Shown here: positions 7,095 through 12,937 of the stretch, one piece after another
Layout: the number at the start of each line of letters is the position of its first letter
Numbering within the stretch: position 1 is the stretch's first letter
Origin: Candidatus Nealsoniibacteriota bacterium
GTDB taxonomy: Bacteria > Patescibacteriota > Minisyncoccia > Minisyncoccales > CSSED10-335
NCBI GenBank assembly: GCA_003557585.1
Contig: PWOE01000007.1
Coordinates: 1-12,937, forward strand
Length of the DNA stretch: 12,937 bases
Reading direction: 5' to 3'
Position numbers and translations under genes: made by a program
The notes under the pieces: generated by a model
The model's database searches: none
The model's input: only the letters and a program-made list of their open reading frames with translations
Told to the model about the DNA's origin: nothing

Positions 7095-8708
7095 TCACTG
7101 GGAAGTATTCCCGGTGTGATTATCTTTACTGACTTCGTAAACCCGGAAAGTTTCATATTCAATTCGTTCGGTTCGCTGCATCTGTCTAAGGCCAATCATT
7201 CCCTCTCCCCATACCGGTAAATTGTACAGCTTTTCATTGTCGTTATAGGCAAGAGCTAATAATCCGTTTACCTCTAATCTTATTTTTTTTTCATGTTTTA
7301 AAATGCGGATTCGGTTGAAGCCTTTGTGTTGACCCGACACTCGGTCATCACCTCCGGCTACAACGTAAAAACCATCATTTTTACGCATATTGGCTACGCG
7401 ACGTGCTTGTGAAATACCATCTTCGTCAGGAGCGAAGTGAGCCATATAGGATATATGGTAGGAATTCATATTGCCCTTTCTAGTATATTCGGCAAAAACT
7501 CCATCGCGCTTAGGCATATTGGGAGATAATATATTTTCTTTGTTCTTTTGTGTGGGGCTTGCGCAGAAAAAAACAATTGCCAAGCCTTTATCCGGATTTA
7601 CCGGTTTCATGGTAAACTCCAACAGAAAATTTTCAGGGAATTTATGGGTATTCCATAAAACGACATCGCTGCCATAACTGTCTACAATCAATCGTCCTTC
7701 ATATGTTGAAGCATCACCAAGTCCTTCAAATACCCACTCAATGTGTTCATCCGGTTCTTTAACTCGCTGATCTTCTTCAAACAAATCCCTTTCGAATTCA
7801 AAATTTAACGGTTGATCGAAATCAGCTTCATAAATAAGGTTCAGTTTTAGGTCGGATAAATCCAGCTTTTTATCGTATATCGTTCTTCCCTCTCCGTCCA
7901 AAAGATTTAATCCTGCCACATCGGCCAGTTTCTGAGCTTTTTGCTCGCATATAAAATCGTTACGAATGGAAATATCGGACACTTCGACAGTTGCTGTTCT
8001 TTGCTCGTTACTGGAAACTTCTCCTGCGCGTACTGAACCCTCTTGCCCAATCAGCGGTTTCCATTCTTCAAACTTCAGACTTCTCATCTGAAGCACGCCA
8101 TTAAGATAAAGTTCAACCGTACCTGATTGAGCATCCCACGTTACTATTAAATGATACCACCGTGGTTTCAAATGGCTGATAGTGAGATGTCTGCGTATTG
8201 ATTCCATGGCTTCGGTACGATCGGGAATATCAACCAGGAAACGGGTTGCCCTCTGAAACTCCATTAGTTCCAGTAGAATAAGAGGACTATCGACCAGGTT
8301 AAGGGTTAGGGGTGGACTTTGTTGTGCCCGAATTTCTCTTGATGGACGGAAACGAAATTCTATTGCTCCTGTCGATGCTGCGTTGTCCCAAACGTGAAAG
8401 GGTACATGAATCTTCCCGTTGGCATCGGGATTTGCTGTCCATAAAACATTATCAAGATAGGAAAATTTTGATCCTGGTTCAGGATATTCAGAAAAAGTAT
8501 GAGGTACAGCCTTAGCTGGATGACCGTCCAAAACATACCAATTCTTTTGATCGCCAGAGCAAGCTAAACTCAGATCATAAAAAGTAAGAGCTAAAAAAAA
8601 ACAGAAAAGAATAAGTGTTTTCACCTTATTAGTCTTGATTATATGAGCAAGTGATAGAGATTGAATACAAGGAGTTTTAGTTGAAAAAAAATCGATGTTT
8701 AGTGCCAT
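7095..8708 (-). CDS. Exported LamG-like / DUF1961 two-domain protein
   Basis: The 537-residue protein has a hydrophobic segment at about 30-48 (VKTLILFCFFLALTF) followed by LACSGD, so it is either secreted or a lipoprotein on Cys50. The ATG at 8708 leaves an unusually long stretch before the signal; a GTG at 8624 (KTLILFCFF) would give a standard signal peptide and may be the true start. Residues about 60-250 look like a concanavalin/LamG beta-sandwich, with WYHLIVTWD (184-192) and VELYLNG (198-204). Residues about 320-530 fit DUF1961 (the YesU family): WNTHKFPENFLLEF, RDGVFAEYTRKGNMNSYHIS, ANMRKNDGFYVVAGG and MIGLRQM. YesU lies in the B. subtilis rhamnogalacturonan locus and the family recurs in glycan-degradation clusters, but I know of no firmly established activity. 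It follows the sulfatase by 57 bp in the same direction, with a repeat copy in the gap, and is probably co-transcribed. Both domains appear complete. Confidence 0.8.
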   Translation of the reverse strand: MALNIDFFSTKTPCIQSLSLAHIIKTNKVKTLILFCFFLALTFYDLSLACSGDQKNWYVLDGHPAKAVPHTFSEYPEPGSKFSYLDNVLWTANPDANGKIHVPFHVWDNAASTGAIEFRFRPSREIRAQQSPPLTLNLVDSPLILLELMEFQRATRFLVDIPDRTEAMESIRRHLTISHLKPRWYHLIVTWDAQSGTVELYLNGVLQMRSLKFEEWKPLIGQEGSVRAGEVSSNEQRTATVEVSDISIRNDFICEQKAQKLADVAGLNLLDGEGRTIYDKKLDLSDLKLNLIYEADFDQPLNFEFERDLFEEDQRVKEPDEHIEWVFEGLGDASTYEGRLIVDSYGSDVVLWNTHKFPENFLLEFTMKPVNPDKGLAIVFFCASPTQKNKENILSPNMPKRDGVFAEYTRKGNMNSYHISYMAHFAPDEDGISQARRVANMRKNDGFYVVAGGDDRVSGQHKGFNRIRILKHEKKIRLEVNGLLALAYNDNEKLYNLPVWGEGMIGLRQMQRTERIEYETFRVYEVSKDNHTGNTSQ

Positions 8709-8742
8709 AGTTTAATTGATTTATTGAGCTGTCCAATTAAAT

Positions 8743-8769
8743 AATCCTGAGTTCTTCAGGGTCGACTAA
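8743..8769 (-). repeat. Right copy of the 27-bp inverted repeat, overlapping the sulfatase stop codon
   Basis: Read on the minus strand it starts TTAGTCGACCCTGAAGAACT and ends CAGGATT, matching the left copy at 26 of 27 positions. The sulfatase TAG (8768-8766) is bases 2-4 of the repeat. It can form a short hairpin (CCTGA/TCAGG, loop 5) but has no long T run, so it is at best a weak terminator. Confidence 0.8.
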
Positions 8770-10430
8770 TTGTCAACTTCATCAGAAACGGGCTCAACCT
8801 CTGACATCCATTGGTTATGCATTTTTACAAGTTTTTTTAAAACTTCCGGTTCCTGGTAGCTCAAATCGTACATTTCAACGGGATCATTCTTGAAATTATA
8901 AAGTTCCCATTTATCTGTGTGAGGGTCATCATAGTTCCATGTGACTATCTTCCAATCATCCCATCTGAGTGCTTTTCCTCTCCTGAGTTGCCAGTATAAC
9001 GGATTCGGCCTTTCAAAATCTTCTCCTTGTAACAAAGGTACGATACTTATTCCGGAAATGGGTGCCAAAGGTTCGATATTATAATACAATTCCGGGTCTG
9101 CACCCGCCTCTTCGTAAGTCCGGGGAATATCAACACCTGCCAATTCTGCAAAAGTGGGCATCATGTCAATAAAATGAACCGGGGTATCGATGACACTACC
9201 TCTGTCCGTTATTCCATCAGGCCAGTAAGCAATAAGGGGTGTTCGAATACCACCTTCATGACTGTACACTTTTGATTTTCGAAGCGGAGTATTCGCCACA
9301 TTAGCCCAATCCGGTCCCAATGATGTCCAACGGGTTATGCTTCCAATGGGGCCGGAATCCTCCATTGTTACGACCTGATGAGCAGCTCCATTATCTGAAG
9401 CAAAGAATATAAGTGTATTATTTTCAACACCAAGCAATTTTATTTTTTCAAGTATTCGACCAATTTCCCGGTCTAAATAGTCAATCATGGCCGCATAAAC
9501 CGCCATTGTACTATCAGCAATAAGCTTTTCACTTTCAGAAAGAGAGTCCCAATCCCGATGAGTAGCTTCCGACAGTTTGTAATTATCGCCTAATAATCCG
9601 ATTTCCTTCTGTTTTTGGAACCTTGCTTTTCTAATAGCTTCAAAACCCTCCATGTACTTTCCCAAATATTTTTCCATTTCCTCCGGCCATATTTGAAGTG
9701 GATCATGCGGCGCCAGATGTGCGAGATAAAGGAAAAAAGGCTTGTCTTCATCTTTATATCGATCGAGTCGTTCCAGCGCATAATCCGTTATAGCCGTAGT
9801 GACGTAAAAGTCTGGTGATTCCGGTGTGAAAGGCGCATATAATACACCTTCATGTATCCATTTACGCGGATATTGATGCTCTTTTCTTGCCGGCATTCCT
9901 TCACCGGACCTTTGATCACCCGGATTGAAATAATTGCAGCAACCATCTCTGAGACCGGCATAGTCAAATCCAAAATCATGCGGATCTTGTGTTCCATGAT
10001 GTTTTCCAGTCCAAATGGTTCTGTATCCAGCCTTCCGAAACATTTCTCCCAGGGTAATCGCGCCTTTTATATCACGTGGCCCAGAAACCATGCCTACCTG
10101 ATGAGGATAAGCCCCGGTTAGAAGCGCAGCCCTTGTTGGGAAGCAGACCCCATGGTTGTAAGCTTGTGTAAAGCGAATACCATTAGCTGCCAGTCGATCA
10201 AGATTTGGAGTTTCAATCTCTGCGCCATAACTACCGATATCGGAAAAGCCAAGATCATCTGCAAGAATAAATATGATATTTGGCCTTGAGCCGGATAATG
10301 AGTTCTGCGGCTCCGTTTTTGTTTTCAGAGATTTATGTAGAAAAGCGGCAAGCACGATCAAGGCAACCGTCATTCCTAGAAGAATGGTGACCACAACCTG
10401 ATGTTTCAAATTGCACTTTGGGATGTACAT
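8766..10430 (-). CDS. Formylglycine-dependent sulfatase (S1 family, arylsulfatase-like)
   Basis: The 554-residue enzyme would hydrolyse sulfate esters, most likely on a glycan, in the periplasm or on the cell surface. A hydrophobic segment at about 12-31 anchors or exports it. PNIIFILADDLG (50-61) supplies the first metal-binding aspartates. CFPTRAALLTG (96-106) contains the C-x-P-x-R signature whose Cys96 is converted to formylglycine, with Arg100. GKHH (142-145), LAHLAPHDP (His242) and ASDNG (Asp346, Asn347) supply further active-site residues. The C-terminal subdomain contains KALRWDDWKIV and WELYNFKNDPVEMYDLS, as in other arylsulfatases. No anaerobic-type Ser replaces the Cys, so a formylglycine-generating system is needed; none is in the window. 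AGAGGG, five bases before the ATG, overlaps the TAG of the broken gene upstream (10442-10440), which suggests the two were translationally coupled. The exact substrate cannot be told. Confidence 0.95.
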   Translation of the reverse strand: MYIPKCNLKHQVVVTILLGMTVALIVLAAFLHKSLKTKTEPQNSLSGSRPNIIFILADDLGFSDIGSYGAEIETPNLDRLAANGIRFTQAYNHGVCFPTRAALLTGAYPHQVGMVSGPRDIKGAITLGEMFRKAGYRTIWTGKHHGTQDPHDFGFDYAGLRDGCCNYFNPGDQRSGEGMPARKEHQYPRKWIHEGVLYAPFTPESPDFYVTTAITDYALERLDRYKDEDKPFFLYLAHLAPHDPLQIWPEEMEKYLGKYMEGFEAIRKARFQKQKEIGLLGDNYKLSEATHRDWDSLSESEKLIADSTMAVYAAMIDYLDREIGRILEKIKLLGVENNTLIFFASDNGAAHQVVTMEDSGPIGSITRWTSLGPDWANVANTPLRKSKVYSHEGGIRTPLIAYWPDGITDRGSVIDTPVHFIDMMPTFAELAGVDIPRTYEEAGADPELYYNIEPLAPISGISIVPLLQGEDFERPNPLYWQLRRGKALRWDDWKIVTWNYDDPHTDKWELYNFKNDPVEMYDLSYQEPEVLKKLVKMHNQWMSEVEPVSDEVDN

Positions 10431-10439
10431 CGATACCCT

Positions 10440-11399
10440 CTATATTTTATATTTATCAGGCAAAAACACTTTATTTCCGGTTCGGGATGCTTCCTCATTA
10501 AATTTATTGCTCTGGACACATTCATAGGAGAATTGAACATCACCGGAATATTTAAAAACCAGAGAGAAATTATCATGCACTTCTCGTCCGTCTTTAAAGA
10601 AATTGAGACTGCCGCTGCCTATAACTGATTCAGGCTCTGAATCCATAAGCCAATTGGCAATGATGAAATGGTGCGATCCCAATTCGGTAACCATTCCTCC
10701 GGAGGTTTCCCAGTAAAGACGCCAATTGCGAACTCTGTCTTCCGGTGTTCCTCTTCCTCCAGGCACATCATAGCACACCCAGTCCCGGTTTCTTGTCCAC
10801 CAGATCCACAATATGGTAACGGGCCCGATTTCTCCATTCTGGATCATTTCTATACCTCTAATGCAAACAGGGTTAAACAATTTTTGATTGCCAACCAGCA
10901 TAATCTTACCCGAATGGATGTAAGCGTCATACATTGCCCTGAAATCATCAAGGGTTCACGCCATTGATTTTTCAACATATACATGCCTGCCAGAGTCGAG
11001 TGAATCAATGGTCATTTGGGCATGTTCGTTTAAAGGAGTCGTAATAACCACTAGATCCATGGGTACCTCATCATACATTTTTCGGTAATCATGAAAACCA
11101 CTTGCATTATCATCAGCAAGTCGCAATGCGCGGTCAAGATGGGGCTTGTGGTTATCACAAACGGCTACTAAATCCAGGTAAGACTGACGTTTATGTCGTC
11201 TGAAATGCAACATCAAAGTGCGTCCGCGTGAACCGATGCCAATGAATCCAACACTTATGCGGTCAGTGGGTTTTGTCCGTGAACAGATGGACTTTTGAAG
11301 ATATGCAACCAGGGCATATTTGAAGCCAATGTAGTAGTTCCGGCAAGTCCGGACAACAATGAAAGAAAATCCTTTTTGGTGACAAGCGATTTTTTTCAT
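10440..11399 (-). pseudogene. Gfo/Idh/MocA-family oxidoreductase, broken (nonsense codon, frameshift pair, 3' loss)
   Basis: The NAD(P)-binding fold is clear: ISVGFIGIGSRGRTLM (GxGxxG-like), LDLVAVCDNH, MDLVVITTPLNEHAQM and HVYVEKSMA, where EKP would be usual. A TGA (10958-10956) follows at once, and the same frame continues TLDDFRAMYDAYIHSGKIML, WIWWTRNRDW, GGMVTELGSHHFIIANWLM and QFSYECVQSNKFN to a TAG at 10440-10442. Total length is about 319 codons against the usual 400-450, so the last 100 or so residues are missing. The reading frame's own N-terminus makes no sense as a signal, but the adjacent frame gives KKSLVTKKDFLSLLSGLAG, then TTTLASNMPWL, a Tat-type leader. This implies a +1 slip in the A7 run after the start codon and a -1 slip near 11266-11275. 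It lies between an intact paralogue and the sulfatase and was probably in their operon. It is almost certainly non-functional unless these are sequencing errors. Confidence 0.85.
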
Positions 11400-11458
11400 T
11401 GAGGATGTGTTGATTTAGTTGAAAAATGCATGATTTGGTACACTGACATCAGAAGCCT

Positions 11459-12805
11459 TTATAATCTGGGCTCCCATCCGGGTTCATACTGCCTGCTCCA
11501 CATGCTCATGGCTTCCTGGTCTCCAATTATTCTTCCATTTTGTGGATTTACATTCAGAGATCGACCGATGAATTGAGATATATTTCCAAGATGTAACGGA
11601 AGTACACTAACTTGTCCGCTTTCAATCGGTGAATGTAATTTGGTGCCTTGTTGAATGGATGAAGCAAAATTATGGACATGTTCGTCTGTAATGCGTCCGG
11701 CACCGATGGTATCCAGCATATCTACCACGCGATCTTCTCTGGTATGACGTTCGATTTCTTCATTGTCCAGATTGTACAAAATGTAGCCGTCACGATCGAG
11801 CAGGGCCGTACCCTCGGTTCCATTGATCACGGTTCCGCGATTTCGGTTCCAAATCTGGAATCCATTACAGCTCCTTCCTTCCCAGTTGATTGCTTTATTC
11901 CCAGGAAATTCGAACATCACATTTTGGGTGTCATAAAACTCCCAGTCATCGTCAAAATGAAAACGCCCGCCGGAAGAGGTGATTTTATTGGGTAAATCAA
12001 CTCCCAATGCCCATCGTGCTATATCATATTCATGGGTACCGTTATTAAGCAATTCACCGGTCCCCCACTTCCAGAACCAGTGCCAGTCATAATGAAGAAT
12101 ATTGTCCCGGTATGGTGTTCTTGGCGCCGGCCCTTGCCAGAGTTCATAATCAAGCCATTCAGGCACCGGGGCGATCTTTCCTTTTCCAATTGAACCGCGC
12201 GTATTGGCATAGAAGGTCTTTGCATAATAAGCATTGCCAATGGCTCCATCATGGATTTTTTTGATCGCCTCCTGCAACTCCCTTGAAGACCGGTTTTGAT
12301 TGCCCATCTGCACCACTTTGTTATATCGTTTTTGGGCGCGCACAATCAATTCGCACTCCGCCGGATTATGACTTGCCGGTTTTTCAACGTAAACATGCTT
12401 GCCGGCCTGCAAGGCCATTATGGTTGCAGCAGTATGCCAATGGTCGGGGGCTCCGATTACCAGGGCGTCGATATCCGGATCATCCAATGCTTTTCTAAAA
12501 TCTGTTCCTGTTTCTGGTTTTCGGCCCTGTAATTCCGCAATAGCATCAGCTTGCTTGGACAGAGGACGACGGTCTACATCAAATATTGACTTGACCACAG
12601 TTTCATTGACATTTGCAAAAGATCTTGCAAGAGCTGCTGAGCGTCTTTGAGCGCCCATAACGGCAACCACTACCTGGTTATTAGGACTACTTTTCCCACT
12701 GGAAAGACCAAGAGGCCCCGTTAAACCTAAAGCCGTACCCGCAAGTATCGATTTTTTTACAAAACTTCTTCTGCTTATATCTGTTTTTCCATTTTCCATA
12801 TTCAT
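11459..12805 (-). CDS. Tat-exported Gfo/Idh/MocA-family oxidoreductase
   Basis: The 448-residue protein is an NAD(P)-dependent sugar dehydrogenase-like enzyme; exported members of this family oxidise or epimerise sugars, in some cases producing 3-keto-glycosides. A twin-arginine leader is clear (SRRSFVKKSILAGTALGLTG, 11-30). The nucleotide-binding fold follows: VVVAVMGAQRRS (45-56), FDVDRR, ALVIGAPDHWH (114-124) and KHVYVEKPAS with the conserved Glu-Lys-Pro (141-143). The catalytic region has YDWHWFWKWGTGELLNNGTH (239-258), with His258 the likely general acid/base, then EYDIARWAL. The C-terminal GFO domain is complete, with the family-like ending PGWEPRL. It is the first gene of the minus-strand series in the window, 59 bp before the broken paralogue. 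The 132 bp to the window edge is AT-rich and holds no promoter I can defend. The substrate is unknown; a link to the DUF1080 protein is inferred. Confidence 0.93.
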   Translation of the reverse strand: MNMENGKTDISRRSFVKKSILAGTALGLTGPLGLSSGKSSPNNQVVVAVMGAQRRSAALARSFANVNETVVKSIFDVDRRPLSKQADAIAELQGRKPETGTDFRKALDDPDIDALVIGAPDHWHTAATIMALQAGKHVYVEKPASHNPAECELIVRAQKRYNKVVQMGNQNRSSRELQEAIKKIHDGAIGNAYYAKTFYANTRGSIGKGKIAPVPEWLDYELWQGPAPRTPYRDNILHYDWHWFWKWGTGELLNNGTHEYDIARWALGVDLPNKITSSGGRFHFDDDWEFYDTQNVMFEFPGNKAINWEGRSCNGFQIWNRNRGTVINGTEGTALLDRDGYILYNLDNEEIERHTREDRVVDMLDTIGAGRITDEHVHNFASSIQQGTKLHSPIESGQVSVLPLHLGNISQFIGRSLNVNPQNGRIIGDQEAMSMWSRQYEPGWEPRL

Positions 12806-12937
12806 GCAATTTTATATTTAAGCAATGTGATATTGTCGAGACTTTGATTTTTTTAAATTTATAAAACCAGAGCAAGTCAATTATGTTGAAATGCTTCTAT
12901 CATCACTTTCATTTTTAAAGTAATCATTCTGTACGCA

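Noticed and set aside
2651..10958. Stop-codon reassignment or readthrough, suggested by in-frame TAG (2651), TAA (3813) and TGA (10956) inside otherwise open frames
   Set aside because: All three codons are interrupted in different genes, while intact genes here use all three as normal ends (TAG sulfatase, TGA DUF1961 and phosphatase-like, TAA oxidoreductase). Decay or sequence error is simpler.
11266..11396. Programmed frameshifting at the A7 run to make the Tat leader of the Gfo/Idh paralogue
   Set aside because: It would need two opposite slips plus readthrough of a TGA, and the gene is also 3'-truncated. Degeneration or error fits better.
12806..12937. Promoter of the minus-strand series (a TTGAC and TAAATTTA-like pair)
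   Set aside because: The spacing and the -7 element do not fit the Bacteroidota consensus well, and AT-rich sequence gives such matches by chance.

Overview
The window looks like accessory chromosome from a polysaccharide-degrading bacterium of the Bacteroidota/Rhodothermota/Balneolota group (moderate GC, about 43-45% by eye). The main clue is a secreted protein with a typical type IX secretion (T9SS) C-terminal sorting domain carrying QNYPNPFNPST. Supporting clues are several lipoproteins, Tat-exported Gfo/Idh/MocA oxidoreductases, a DUF1080 protein and few Shine-Dalgarno sequences. Genus and species cannot be read from this sequence.

Layout. Positions 1-120 are the outer end of an IS21-like element. 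Positions 121-704 hold decayed gene stubs: a probable NagB-like N-terminus and an unidentified C-terminal tail. A plus-strand DUF1080 lipoprotein follows (705-1562). Positions 1627-2842 contain two broken IS1634/IS4-type transposases, one on each strand, meeting near position 2100 with both N-terminal parts lost. Everything from 2925 to the right end is coded on the minus strand. In transcription order (right to left) it runs: an intact Tat-exported Gfo/Idh/MocA oxidoreductase; a second, broken Gfo/Idh/MocA gene; an S1-type formylglycine sulfatase; a LamG-like plus DUF1961 protein; an IS5-type transposase stub and a rho-independent terminator; a purple-acid-phosphatase-like T9SS protein; and a PHP-domain lipoprotein gene cut by one in-frame stop.

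How the genes may work together (inference). Oxidoreductases of this exported type, DUF1080 proteins and sulfatases recur in loci for breaking down sulfated or unusual glycans. In such loci a sugar is oxidised to its 3-keto form and the bond is then cut by a DUF1080 enzyme. There is no SusC/SusD pair, glycoside hydrolase or polysaccharide lyase here, so this is at most part of such a locus.

The most notable features are signs of decay and rearrangement. The PHP gene has one TAA and is otherwise open. The second Gfo/Idh gene has a TGA, a compensating pair of frameshifts that destroys its export signal, and a lost 3' end. A 27-bp repeat with one mismatch occurs in inverted orientation at 6600-6626 and 8743-8769, bracketing the DUF1961 gene and the IS5 stub; the right copy overlaps the sulfatase stop codon. 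I saw no tRNA, rRNA, CRISPR array or riboswitch, and no clearly novel multi-gene system.
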